DNA from: Flavobacteriales bacterium
GTDB lineage: Bacteria > Bacteroidota > Bacteroidia > CAIKAF01
Assembly (NCBI GenBank): GCA_022402535.1
Contig: JAKRSD010000027.1
Location: forward strand, 1 to 64,000
Length of the DNA stretch: 64,000 nt
Reading direction: 5' to 3'
Shown here: positions 24,558 through 33,471 of the stretch, piece after piece
How the letters are laid out: each line of letters opens with the position of its first letter
Position numbering within the stretch: the stretch's first letter is position 1
Notes under the pieces: generated by a model
The model's database searches: none
Told to the model about the DNA's origin: nothing
The model's input: the letters and a program-made list of their open reading frames with translations, nothing else
Program-made: the position numbers and the translations under genes

Positions 24558-25548
24558 TATTTCGTTTGCCCATCCGCAGTTATTCTGGTTGCTGCTGATC
24601 ATTCCCATTTTAGCGGTGCATTATTGGGTTTATCGCAAAAAAAGAAGAGCCTCCGTTAGCCTTTCTACCTTATCTGTTTTTGAAAATATTCCCCGCACAC
24701 TGAAAGAAAAAACAGCCGGAATTCCTTTTGTCTTGCGCCTGTTGGCTATTGCCCTGTTCATTATGGCTCTTGCCAGGCCTCGTGGTTCCGTGGGAATACG
24801 CGACGTGAAAACGGAAGGTATCGACATCATGTTTGCACTGGATATTTCGGCATCCATGTTGGCAAAAGATTTTAAACCCGACCGCCTTCAGGCGAGTAAA
24901 GAAATAGCGGTGGACTTTATCAAAAAAAGACCGGATGACCGCATCGGGCTGGTAATTTTTGCCGGTGAAAGTTTTACCCAATGTCCGCTTACTTCAGATC
25001 ACTCGGTATTGATTAACCTGTTTTCTGACGTGAAAACAGGCATGGTACAGGACGGAACCGCCATAGGCGACGGATTGGCAACGGCCGTGAGCCGCTTGAA
25101 AAATTCCACATCCAAAAGTAAAGTGATAATTCTTCTTACCGATGGAGTGAATAACCGGGGAAACATTGCCCCCGTTACCGCGGGCGAAATAGCCAAAACA
25201 TTTGGTGTACGTGTATATTCAATTGGTGTGGGAACCATGGGAAAAGCATTGTCTCCCGTGGCCATGTACATGGATGGCGCTTATCAATACGATTATATTG
25301 ACGTAAAGATTGACGAGCCTACACTTACCCAAATTTCTGAAGTAACCGGAGGCCGCTATTTCCGTGCTACGGACAATGAATCGCTGAAAGATATTTACAC
25401 GGAAATTGATCAGATGGAGAAAACACTTTTCAAGGTAAAAGAGTTTGAACATAAACCCGACCGCTACTTTTGGGTATTGGCGGCAGGTTTACTGTTTCTG
25501 TTGTTGGAGTTTATTCTTAAAAACACCGTGTACAGGGGGATACCGTAA
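24547..25548 (+). CDS. batA: BatA, VWA-domain membrane protein
   Basis: 333 residues. An N-terminal hydrophobic segment (10-28), a second near 60-77, a VWA domain of about 90-290 with an intact metal-ion site (D99, S101, S103 of DISAS; later Thr and Asp in LLTDGVN), and a C-terminal transmembrane helix (about 308-326). The VWA domain probably faces the periplasm between the helices. The Bat proteins were named for aerotolerance in Bacteroides. GGAG precedes the ATG, and the start overlaps the end of the previous gene. Confidence 0.93.
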   Translation: MNIDISFAHPQLFWLLLIIPILAVHYWVYRKKRRASVSLSTLSVFENIPRTLKEKTAGIPFVLRLLAIALFIMALARPRGSVGIRDVKTEGIDIMFALDISASMLAKDFKPDRLQASKEIAVDFIKKRPDDRIGLVIFAGESFTQCPLTSDHSVLINLFSDVKTGMVQDGTAIGDGLATAVSRLKNSTSKSKVIILLTDGVNNRGNIAPVTAGEIAKTFGVRVYSIGVGTMGKALSPVAMYMDGAYQYDYIDVKIDEPTLTQISEVTGGRYFRATDNESLKDIYTEIDQMEKTLFKVKEFEHKPDRYFWVLAAGLLFLLLEFILKNTVYRGIP

Positions 25549-26579
25549 TGAGTTTTACCGATAAGAATATCATATGGCTGTTGCTGCTGCTGATTCCGCT
25601 TTCGCTGATAGCAGTGAGAACCTGGCGTTTGCGCAAAAAACGGATGAATCAGTTTGCCGAACCCCTTTTGTTTGTCCGGATTGCGCCCTTGGTGGTGTAT
25701 AAAAGACTGGCTGTAAAATCTACCATTATACTATGTGTTTTCGGGTTGTTGATTTTTGCCTTATCGGGTCCTCGGTTCGGAGCCGTGAATGAAGTGACGG
25801 TGAAAAAATCAGCAGATATTGTGATAGCACTTGATGTTTCCCGTTCTATGTTGGCGGAAGATGTACAACCCACTCGATTACAACGGGCAAAATTGGCTAT
25901 TTCTACCTTGTTTAAAAAGCTGAAAGGTGATCGAATTGCCCTCGTGGTTTTTGCGGGTGATGCTTATATTCAATTGCCGCTGACCAATGATTACAGTGCA
26001 GGAGAAATGTTTTTGGATGCCGTAAATCCCGAATTGATTCCCGTGCAGGGTACAGCACTTGCTGCCGCCATTCAAAAATCAAGAGATTGTTTTACACAGG
26101 CAAAATCAGAGGATTTGAATAGAGCCATTATCCTGATTACGGATGGGGAAAATCATGAAGATGACCCCGTAGAACAGGCAAAATTGGCTAAAGAAGAAGG
26201 AGTGGTGATTTATACGGTGGGTGTGGGAGACCCCAAAGGAACACCCATTCCTGTTTATCAGAATAATCTGGTGGTGGGATATAAAACAGACAAAAGCGGA
26301 TCTACCGTGGTATCAAAGCTGAATGATAAAATTCTGATGGACATCGCAGCGGCTTCAGGAGGGATCTATATTCACGGAAACAATACCGTGGCGGCTCTTG
26401 ATCGTATTTTGAAAGAAATTGAAAAATTAGACAGAAAAGAAACGGCCGTTACCCGATATACGGAAAACGAAAACCGATTTCAATTTTTTGTGGCTTTTGC
26501 TTTGGTATTACTCATTCTGGAATATTTAATTTCGGAAAGAAGGTCATTGAAAAAACGATTTAATAGAATTTTTGAATGA
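25548..26579 (+). CDS. batB: BatB, VWA-domain membrane protein
   Basis: 343 residues and a paralogue of BatA with the same plan: helices near 8-24 and 56-73, a VWA domain with metal-site residues D96, S98 and S100 (DVSRS) and LITDGENHEDD, and a C-terminal helix near 315-331. Its ATG shares one base with the batA stop (TAATG), so translation is coupled. It probably assembles with BatA. Confidence 0.93.
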   Translation: MSFTDKNIIWLLLLLIPLSLIAVRTWRLRKKRMNQFAEPLLFVRIAPLVVYKRLAVKSTIILCVFGLLIFALSGPRFGAVNEVTVKKSADIVIALDVSRSMLAEDVQPTRLQRAKLAISTLFKKLKGDRIALVVFAGDAYIQLPLTNDYSAGEMFLDAVNPELIPVQGTALAAAIQKSRDCFTQAKSEDLNRAIILITDGENHEDDPVEQAKLAKEEGVVIYTVGVGDPKGTPIPVYQNNLVVGYKTDKSGSTVVSKLNDKILMDIAAASGGIYIHGNNTVAALDRILKEIEKLDRKETAVTRYTENENRFQFFVAFALVLLILEYLISERRSLKKRFNRIFE

Positions 26580-27259
26580 GGAGTGTGAGATTCAGTTTTA
26601 TCGTTCCGTTTTTGTTGTGGGCTTTTACAGCACAGGCCCAGAACGCAAATAAATTAATGCGCGAAGGTTTGCTTGCCTACAAAAAAGGGGAGTATGGCGC
26701 TGCTATGGAAAAGTATAATGAAGCCATGAAAAAAGATGCAGACCGCAATCTGGCAAACTATAACATGGGAGCGGCTTACTATAAAGCCGGAAAACCCGAC
26801 AGTGCGCTTATGTATTGGCAATCTGTGGCCACCAACGAAAAAGATAAGAATCTGCAATCCAAAGCCTGGCATAACATCGGTAATTCTTTTGCTAAACAAA
26901 AACAATATGATAAGGCCGTGGAAGCCTATAAACGTTCATTAAAATTGAATCCGGAAGACGAAGATACCCGTTATAATCTGGCGTACTCCCAGCGGCAGAT
27001 GCAGCAACAACAGCAACAACAACAGCAACAACAACAGCAACAACAGCAAAATCAGCAACAGCAAAATCAAGAAAAGCAAAACGAGAAAAAAGAAGAGAAT
27101 AAAAACGATAAAGAAGATAAACAGGAGAATAAAGAAAACATGACCAAAGAAGAAGCCGAGCGGATGATGAAAGCCTTAGATAATAAAGAGAAAGAACTGC
27201 ACGAACGCAAAAAAGCGAAAGGAGACGGAACGCCCGTAACTCCTGAAAAAGACTGGTAA
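26576..27259 (+). CDS. batC: BatC, exported TPR protein with polyglutamine
   Basis: 227 residues. Signal peptide ends TAQAQ at about 22. Three tetratricopeptide repeats lie at about 27-135 (YNMGAAYYKAG, WHNIGNSFAKQ, YNLAYSQRQ). Then come 16 consecutive Gln, Asn, four Gln, and a highly charged Lys/Glu/Asn tail. TPRs suggest a scaffold for the other Bat proteins in the periplasm. It overlaps batB by four bases (ATGA). The Gln tract is encoded by mixed CAG/CAA codons. Confidence 0.9.
   Translation: MRSVRFSFIVPFLLWAFTAQAQNANKLMREGLLAYKKGEYGAAMEKYNEAMKKDADRNLANYNMGAAYYKAGKPDSALMYWQSVATNEKDKNLQSKAWHNIGNSFAKQKQYDKAVEAYKRSLKLNPEDEDTRYNLAYSQRQMQQQQQQQQQQQQQQQQNQQQQNQEKQNEKKEENKNDKEDKQENKENMTKEEAERMMKALDNKEKELHERKKAKGDGTPVTPEKDW
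27002..27070 (+). repeat. CAA/CAG microsatellite encoding polyglutamine in batC
   Basis: Sixteen CAG/CAA codons in a row (27002-27049), an AAT, four more, AAT, and CAA. Length change by slippage would stay in frame. Confidence 0.9.
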
Positions 27260-27277
27260 CATTTAAAAAATTGGACA

Positions 27278-29095
27278 ATGAAAAGAGTTATCGGAATAGT
27301 TATCTTAATGTTCAGCATCTGCACACAGATGTTTGCACAGGAATTTACTGCTTCGGTTTCAAAGAAAAATATAAGTACGGGTGAGCGTTTTCGGTTAACT
27401 TATACCATCCGTAATCGAAATATTGAATCACTCACTTTGCCTAAACTTTCTGATTTTTCCGTAGTCGGCGGACCTTATCAAAGTACGTCAACCCAAATAA
27501 TTAATGGTGCGGTAAGTTCCACATCTTCCATTGCGTATGATTTGGTGGCCAATACACCCGGAAATTATCTTATAGGAGGTGCCGTGATGAAAAGCGATGG
27601 CAAGTCATACACTTCCAATGCATTAGAAATTACGGTGGTGAAAGGAACTGCGCAAACTCCCAATAACGCACCCCGCCAAGATCCCTTTAATCCGTTCGGT
27701 AATCAGACTCAAAAACAGGAAACTGCCAGAACACACAGCAAAGACGATTTATTTGTGCTTACCATATTGAATAAAAATTCAGCATATCCGGGTGAACCGA
27801 TTACGGTTACGTACAAAATATACAGCCAATATCCGCAGATAAATATTGAAGAAATTAAGTTCCCTGATTATAAAGACGCCTGGATTAATGAACTCAAAGA
27901 AAGCGGTGATAAAAATTTCAGCCGTGAGGTTTATAATGGCAGGAATTATAATGTAGCCGTTTTGCAGAAAAGTCTTTTTATTCCGCAGCGTGCCGGAGAT
28001 ATTGATATCAAAGCGGTAACCGCCCGTGTTTTGGTTCAATACACCGAACGTTCGGGTAATTTTTGGGAAGATTTTTTTGGAGGCGGAAAAACCAAACAAC
28101 AGCGGATTGATGTAAGTGGGAATCCCGTAACCCTCAAAGTGAAAAGTTTTCCCGAAAATGGTAAACCTTCAGGTTTTAAAGGAGCTACGGGCGATTTTAA
28201 GATGGAAGTTTCCATGGATAAGAATTCAATTTCGGTAAATGATGCGTTGAATTTAAAATTGAAAATATCGGGTTCAGGAAACCTCAATCTGATTGATGCA
28301 CCCGATGTTGAATTTCCTAATGCCTTTGAAAGTTATGACCCCAAATCCTCCGAAAAAATTACGGCAAAGGCCGATGGTATCACCGGTTCAAAAACGTTTG
28401 ATTATCTCTTGGTAGCCCGCACACCCGGAGAATATAAAATCAATCCGATTGCTTTTTCGTATTTTAATCCCAAAACGGCCCAATATCAAACTGTGTATTC
28501 AGACACGTTATACATAGAAGTGAAAGGGGATGCAGCGGGAGGAACGGTCTATAATCCCGAAGGAAATGTTACGGAAAATCTGGCCGAAGATATCCGTTAC
28601 ATCAAAACGGAATCGTTGAAACAAAATGTTTTTACAGGATTTTTCGGAAGCCTTGTTTTTGTTATATTATTCCCTTTACTTGTTTTATTGACTGTGCTTT
28701 TATGGCTTTTCAGAACAAAGATTCGGGATTTCAGAAACGATACCACACGTAAAAAAGTAAGAGAAGCCGATTCTGTTGCCGTAAAGCGACTTCGTAAAGC
28801 GGCAGAACTACAAAAATCGGGTAATCGCACCGCTTTTTATGAAGAATGTTACCGGGCCGTGATTCAATATCTTCAGGATAGTCTGGATGTAGAGTTGGCT
28901 TCTTTGTCGGGTTCGAAAGTTGGCGAGGCATTGAAAAAGAAAAACATTCGTGAAGAATTGGGAAAAGAAGCCTCAGAAATTCTTTCTGCCTGTGAGTTTT
29001 CGCGTTTTGCGCCAGCCGGTTCGGGCAGCGAATTGGCCGATTTTCATACCCGTTGCATTCAGTTTATCACCCAAATGGAGGAACGTAAATCATGA
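27278..29095 (+). CDS. batD: BatD, exported beta-domain protein with C-terminal membrane anchor
   Basis: 605 residues. Signal peptide ends MFAQ at 21. About 420 residues of repeated Ig-like beta domains (SVSKKNISTGERF, LNKNSAYPGEPITVTYK, MDKNSISVNDALNLKL) each open with an S/N-x-S-x-G-type start typical of BatD. One or two hydrophobic segments lie near 450-475, followed by a cytoplasmic helical tail (AVIQYLQDSLDVELASL) like that of the 327-residue protein in the same operon. It probably holds the complex in the periplasm. 18 bp separate it from batC, and it overlaps batE by four bases. Confidence 0.92.
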   Translation: MKRVIGIVILMFSICTQMFAQEFTASVSKKNISTGERFRLTYTIRNRNIESLTLPKLSDFSVVGGPYQSTSTQIINGAVSSTSSIAYDLVANTPGNYLIGGAVMKSDGKSYTSNALEITVVKGTAQTPNNAPRQDPFNPFGNQTQKQETARTHSKDDLFVLTILNKNSAYPGEPITVTYKIYSQYPQINIEEIKFPDYKDAWINELKESGDKNFSREVYNGRNYNVAVLQKSLFIPQRAGDIDIKAVTARVLVQYTERSGNFWEDFFGGGKTKQQRIDVSGNPVTLKVKSFPENGKPSGFKGATGDFKMEVSMDKNSISVNDALNLKLKISGSGNLNLIDAPDVEFPNAFESYDPKSSEKITAKADGITGSKTFDYLLVARTPGEYKINPIAFSYFNPKTAQYQTVYSDTLYIEVKGDAAGGTVYNPEGNVTENLAEDIRYIKTESLKQNVFTGFFGSLVFVILFPLLVLLTVLLWLFRTKIRDFRNDTTRKKVREADSVAVKRLRKAAELQKSGNRTAFYEECYRAVIQYLQDSLDVELASLSGSKVGEALKKKNIREELGKEASEILSACEFSRFAPAGSGSELADFHTRCIQFITQMEERKS

Positions 29096-29844
29096 AAAAG
29101 ATACTTTCTTTCGCATTCATTGTGTTCATGCTGACCGGTTTTGGTAAAGCACAATCCCAAACGGAGTTTAATGGAGCCAATGCGTTATACAACCAAGGAA
29201 AATACAAGGAAGCCTTACAAATATATGGCAGTTTAACCGAGAAATATCCCCAAGAGTTCAAGGTTTGGTATAACTTGGGAAATGCTGCATTCAAAACAGG
29301 AAATATAGGGGCAAGTATTGCCGCATACCGCAAAGCCTTAAAATTAAATCCGCTGGATGCGGATGTGAAAAACAATCTGGAATTTGTTTTTCAGAAAACC
29401 GCTGATAAAATGGAACCGCCATCCAAAAGTTTTGTCGTGCTGCTTACAGATAAAGTGGCAGGTTATCTTTCTTCGGGAGAATGGGCTTTTATTACTTTGC
29501 TGATATCGGTATTCGCATGTTTGTTTTTTATGATGTACATTTTCATCCGAAATTACCGGCTGAAAAAAATCGGGCTTTTTTCTTCCGTTTTATTGTGGAT
29601 ATTGGCTTTCTCAGCCTTTACCATGGCGGCTCACAGGTATTATTACACTTTAGATTCTGATGTGGTGATAACGGCCTCATCGGTGTATATCACGGGAGAA
29701 CCCACCGAAAATGGAACACGCCTTATTCTTCTGCACGAAGGGGCAACCCTCAAATGGAAAGGTGGCGAAGGGGAATGGTTTAAAGTGCAGCTTCCCAACG
29801 GAACCCTCGGTTATATAAAAAACACAGACGCCGTGCTGATTTAA
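29092..29844 (+). CDS. batE: BatE, TPR and SH3-like membrane protein
   Basis: 250 residues. A signal peptide (to about 20, GKAQ), TPRs at about 24-100 (NALYNQGKYKEALQIYG, WYNLGNAAFKTG), two transmembrane helices (about 125-145 and 160-180), and a C-terminal bacterial SH3-like domain (about 190-250, TGEPTENGTRLILLHEG to GYIKNTDAV) that may bind cell wall or a partner. It is the last canonical Bat gene and is translationally coupled to batD through ATGA. Confidence 0.92.
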   Translation: MKKILSFAFIVFMLTGFGKAQSQTEFNGANALYNQGKYKEALQIYGSLTEKYPQEFKVWYNLGNAAFKTGNIGASIAAYRKALKLNPLDADVKNNLEFVFQKTADKMEPPSKSFVVLLTDKVAGYLSSGEWAFITLLISVFACLFFMMYIFIRNYRLKKIGLFSSVLLWILAFSAFTMAAHRYYYTLDSDVVITASSVYITGEPTENGTRLILLHEGATLKWKGGEGEWFKVQLPNGTLGYIKNTDAVLI

Positions 29845-29855
29845 TTTCCAACCAA

Positions 29856-30344
29856 TTGAAAATAGGAATCCTTTCAGATACACACAGCCATTTGGACGAC
29901 CGTTTTTTGAAGTTTTTTGAAAACTGCGATGAACTCTGGCATGCAGGTGATATAGGTTCCACGGAAATATTTCATAAAATCGAAAAATTTAAACCTACGA
30001 TTTGGGTTTACGGAAATATTGACGGAGCCGAAATCCGTTTGTTATGTCCGCACGAAAAGGTTTTTGAACGAGCGGGCTTGAAAGTCTTTATGACCCATAT
30101 AGCGGGTTATCCGACACGATATAATGCGTTTGCAAAAGCAAATATCTTACAGCATAAACCTGATATGGTCATCTGTGGGCATTCTCATATTTTGAAGGTT
30201 ATATATGATTCGCAATTTAATCACCTGCATATAAATCCGGGTGCGGCAGGAAATCACGGATGGCACAAAGTGCGAACCGCCGTAAGGTTTGACATTGTGA
30301 ACGGGAAGCCCGCTAATATGGAGCTTTTCGAATTGCCCCGTTAG
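29856..30344 (+). CDS. YfcE/MJ0936-type metallophosphoesterase
   Basis: 162-residue cytoplasmic phosphodiesterase-like enzyme. Metal-site motifs: SDTHSH at the N-terminus, HAGDIGS, YGNIDG, MTHIAGYP, and GHSHILK followed by NPGAAG. The start is TTG at 29856: the family begins MKIGILSDTH, and no ATG lies between the batE stop and this motif. The gene follows batE by 11 bp and is probably carried on the same mRNA. The physiological substrate is unknown. The stop is 9 bp from the stop of DUF4293 on the other strand, without a visible terminator. Confidence 0.88.
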   Translation: MKIGILSDTHSHLDDRFLKFFENCDELWHAGDIGSTEIFHKIEKFKPTIWVYGNIDGAEIRLLCPHEKVFERAGLKVFMTHIAGYPTRYNAFAKANILQHKPDMVICGHSHILKVIYDSQFNHLHINPGAAGNHGWHKVRTAVRFDIVNGKPANMELFELPR

Positions 30345-30353
30345 TAGTGAATG

Positions 30354-30833
30354 TTATCGGATACGATCGATAGAACGAACCAGATTCTCGTCTTTTTTTA
30401 TGGCTCGGATAGCTAAAAATAAACTTACGGCAGCCAACACGGGAAATATCAAACCGATAGATTTTAAAGGAGAAAGCACATAGGAAAGTTCCGTGAATAT
30501 TTTTCCCTGACCATTGAAAAGAACATTTACCATCAGCAAGGTTTCCAGCACAGCCACCAGAATACAAAGCCAGCCTATCTTCATCTGTAATTTTCTGTTT
30601 TTATATAATAACAAAGACGCAAATGAGCAGAGTATAACGAAAGCCCCCGTTAGAGCTACAGCTACATCGGGCGAAATAAAGCTGACGCCTTCCGGTTTAT
30701 GCCATTGTCCACCCAGTAAAGTCATTTTTACATAAGAACTTTCCAAAGAATAAAAGCCATAGGGTATCCATATCAGTAATGTCTGAATGAAAGCGGCAAC
30801 TATAAAATAAACAGTTTGAATTCGTTGAATCAT
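30354..30833 (-). CDS. DUF4293 membrane protein
   Basis: 159 residues starting MIQRIQTVYF, the DUF4293 hallmark, with four transmembrane helices (about 5-25, 57-78, 85-103 and 118-138). The function is unknown. The family is confined to Bacteroidota and usually sits divergent from or next to rho, as here. TACCTTCG, one base off the promoter consensus, lies upstream on the minus strand. Confidence 0.88.
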   Translation of the reverse strand: MIQRIQTVYFIVAAFIQTLLIWIPYGFYSLESSYVKMTLLGGQWHKPEGVSFISPDVAVALTGAFVILCSFASLLLYKNRKLQMKIGWLCILVAVLETLLMVNVLFNGQGKIFTELSYVLSPLKSIGLIFPVLAAVSLFLAIRAIKKDENLVRSIDRIR

Positions 30834-31048
30834 GATAATGTATATTCGTGGATGCCGAAGGTACTAAGTTTTTTTATTTGTGATTCGGAATTGGCCTATG
30901 GCATTGTGTACAAAGGTTAAAATTGGCGCAGAAAGTTTGCCGTTCTGGAAATTGTTGTATCATTGCAGTGTCTTTAGTGCACGATTTATCAATAATCATG
31001 TCTCGCACTAATTTTTAATATCACATAAATCATACATTACTTGTTCTT
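30834..31048. promoter_or_regulatory. Divergent intergenic region between DUF4293 and rho
   Basis: 215 bp that must hold promoters for both genes. The DUF4293 side has TACCTTCG on the minus strand. I found no exact TAnnTTTG for rho and no convincing hairpin. Because rho genes are commonly autoregulated in their leaders, the long leader may be functional; that is inference. Confidence 0.4.
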
Positions 31049-32875
31049 ATGTTCCGAACAGAAGAATTGAATTCCAAATTATTGCCTGAGTTAAAGGAAA
31101 TTGCGAAAGAGTTAGGAATCAAAAAATATCACTTCATGAAAAAAGGGGAGTTGGTGGAATTGATTTTAGCAACGAATCCCTCATCAGGAGCCTCTGAAAA
31201 TGTATCAAACGCACCTGTTGAAAAGCAGGAAGAGGCAAACTCCGAAAAGAAAAAAAGAAGCCGCATACGCACCGGAACCTCTTCAGGCCCTGAGCGTGTA
31301 GGCACCAGCAATGTGGCAAAAGTTCATCTTGAAAAAGATCCTTCTGCATTACAGTTTCCCGATGATGACGATGAAATTTCATTGCCAGCCGATCCGGTAG
31401 AAGAAAATTCATTTTTTCCTGAAGCCGCAGATAAATCTTCAGAAATTATTTCAGGTGCTGAAATCGCTTCTGAAGCAGAAGATAAATCAGAAGAATCGGA
31501 AGAAGAAGAGGTTGAAGAACCTAAAGAAAAACCGTTTCGCGCCGCCGAAAACCGCAATCCCTATCAGGGCGGGGGGGAGCGCAAAGAGTTTAAACCCCGC
31601 AGCGAGTTTCAAAAACAACCCTACGAACCCCGCGAAAACAGACCTCAGCAAAATCGTTTCCAACAAAATCAGCCGCAATTTCAAAACCGTAATAATCCGG
31701 GACAAAATCCGGGTTATCAGCAGCAGCCGCAGGTTCCCCAGGAACCGCAGTTTAGTTTTGAAGGCATGGTGGAAAGCGAAGGAGTCCTCGAAATTATGCC
31801 CGATGGATACGGATTTTTACGTTCCTCGGATTATAATTACCTGAGTTCGCCCGATGATGTTTACGTATCTCAATCGCAGATAAAACTCTTCGGTCTTAAA
31901 ACCGGCGACACGGTGGTCGGCTCCATCCGTCCGCCCAAAGAGGGAGAAAAATATTTCCCGTTGATTAAAATCAGTGAAATCAACGGATTGGAACCCGCCC
32001 AAATGCGCGACCGTATTCCGTTTGACTTTTTGACTCCGCTTTTCCCGTATGAGAAATTGAAACTCACCGGACACAAACAGGAGAGTTTATCATCCCGTGT
32101 GGTGGATTTATTTACGCCCATCGGAAAAGGACAGCGCGGTTTGATTGTGGCCCAGCCCAAAACGGGTAAAACCATGCTGCTCAAAGAAGTAGCCAATGCC
32201 ATTGCGGCCAATCACCCCGAGGTATATCTGATTATTCTCTTGATTGATGAACGTCCGGAAGAGGTAACCGATATGGCCCGCAGCGTAAATGCCGAAGTGA
32301 TTGCTTCTACGTTTGATGAGCCCGCCGAGCGCCACGTACGTATTGCCAATATTGTGTTAGAAAAAGCCAAACGCCTTGTAGAGTGCGGACATGATGTGGT
32401 TATCCTTTTGGATTCCATCACCCGACTGGCCAGAGCACACAATACGGTTTCTCCGGCTTCGGGTAAGGTATTATCGGGTGGTGTGGACAGCAATGCCCTG
32501 CACAAACCGAAAAAATTCTTTGGAGCTGCCCGTAAAATTGAAGATGGCGGATCGCTTACCATATTAGCGACGGCATTAACGGATACAGGTTCCAAAATGG
32601 ACGAGGTGATTTTTGAAGAGTTTAAAGGTACCGGTAACATGGAGCTTCAGCTCGACCGCAAAATTGCCAATAAGCGGATTTATCCTGCCATTGATATCAC
32701 GGCTTCCAGCACCCGCCGCGACGATTTACTCGTGGCCAAAGAAGCCCTCAGCCGCATCTGGATTTTGCGTAACCACTTGAGCGATATGACTCCTGTTGAA
32801 GCCATGGAATTTGTGAAGGATCGTATCCGCCACACCAAAACCAACGAAGAGTTTATGTTCTCGATGAACGGATAA
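31049..32875 (+). CDS. rho: Transcription termination factor Rho with long disordered insert
   Basis: 608 residues. An N-terminal Rho_N helix bundle (1-47) is followed by about 185 residues of low complexity, first acidic ([13 protein letters not shown]) and then Gln/Asn/Arg/Pro-rich ([13 protein letters not shown]). The RNA-binding cold-shock-like domain (about 237-310, [14 protein letters not shown]) and the hexameric ATPase/translocase follow (Walker A AQPKTGKT near 370, [14 protein letters not shown]-loop and R-loop region). E. coli Rho is 419 residues, so the insert accounts for the excess. A similar disordered region in Bacteroides thetaiotaomicron Rho is known to drive condensate formation. 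DUF4199 follows after 7 bp. Confidence 0.96.
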   Translation: MFRTEELNSKLLPELKEIAKELGIKKYHFMKKGELVELILATNPSSGASENVSNAPVEKQEEANSEKKKRSRIRTGTSSGPERVGTSNVAKVHLEKDPSALQFPDDDDEISLPADPVEENSFFPEAADKSSEIISGAEIASEAEDKSEESEEEEVEEPKEKPFRAAENRNPYQGGGERKEFKPRSEFQKQPYEPRENRPQQNRFQQNQPQFQNRNNPGQNPGYQQQPQVPQEPQFSFEGMVESEGVLEIMPDGYGFLRSSDYNYLSSPDDVYVSQSQIKLFGLKTGDTVVGSIRPPKEGEKYFPLIKISEINGLEPAQMRDRIPFDFLTPLFPYEKLKLTGHKQESLSSRVVDLFTPIGKGQRGLIVAQPKTGKTMLLKEVANAIAANHPEVYLIILLIDERPEEVTDMARSVNAEVIASTFDEPAERHVRIANIVLEKAKRLVECGHDVVILLDSITRLARAHNTVSPASGKVLSGGVDSNALHKPKKFFGAARKIEDGGSLTILATALTDTGSKMDEVIFEEFKGTGNMELQLDRKIANKRIYPAIDITASSTRRDDLLVAKEALSRIWILRNHLSDMTPVEAMEFVKDRIRHTKTNEEFMFSMNG

Positions 32876-32882
32876 GAGTTAA

Positions 32883-33377
32883 ATGCAAAAAAATAAAACA
32901 CTACTCAACGGCTTTTTTGCCGCAGCGCTGTTTTTTATATGGAAAATGTTCGTGTTGTTCATAGGCAAACAGCACGATTGGCTGGCATCCTTTCCGGGTG
33001 GACCATTGTTGCTGCTCACGGGCATTTTCATTTTTCTTTCCATCGTCAGATCTTCCACGCCTGAAGCCTCGTTTACCGATGATTTTAAATCAGGGGCACG
33101 CACGGCTTTGTCAGCAGCTATTCTTGCCGGCTTGTTTGTGTATGTATATTATGCGTTTTTCGATCCGGAATTTATGCCTATCCGCATTCAGCAGAATATT
33201 GAAAATGCCAGAAATTCGGGTGTTTCAGAAGATGATTTACTCAAAGCGGAAGAAGACATGCAGAAGTTTTTTGCGCCGTTCACATACTCCACGCTTACGG
33301 TTTCTGCCACGGCTTTTTTCGGAATGGCTTTTTCGCTGATTGTTTCGGGATTGAAGCGTGCATTTAAGGTGTTATAG
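32883..33377 (+). CDS. DUF4199-type membrane protein
   Basis: 164 residues with four hydrophobic helices (about 8-27, 38-55, 75-93 and 135-157) and a charged loop between helices three and four (RIQQNIENARNSGVSEDDL), the typical DUF4199 plan. The function is unknown. Its ATG comes seven bases after the rho stop, so it is probably cotranscribed with rho. Confidence 0.78.
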   Translation: MQKNKTLLNGFFAAALFFIWKMFVLFIGKQHDWLASFPGGPLLLLTGIFIFLSIVRSSTPEASFTDDFKSGARTALSAAILAGLFVYVYYAFFDPEFMPIRIQQNIENARNSGVSEDDLLKAEEDMQKFFAPFTYSTLTVSATAFFGMAFSLIVSGLKRAFKVL

Positions 33378-33445
33378 TCTTCCATAAAAATGTTTTAATC
33401 AGCTTTTCAGTCACTCAATCGGTCAGTGAACCGCTTTTACTTTGT

Positions 33446-33453
33446 TATCTTTG
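33446..33453 (+). promoter_or_regulatory. -7 promoter element (TATCTTTG) of argS
   Basis: Exact TAnnTTTG match, 18 bases before the argS ATG. It excludes the in-frame TTG at 33442 as the start. Confidence 0.6.
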
Positions 33454-33471
33454 CCGCCAATTCAGCGAATC

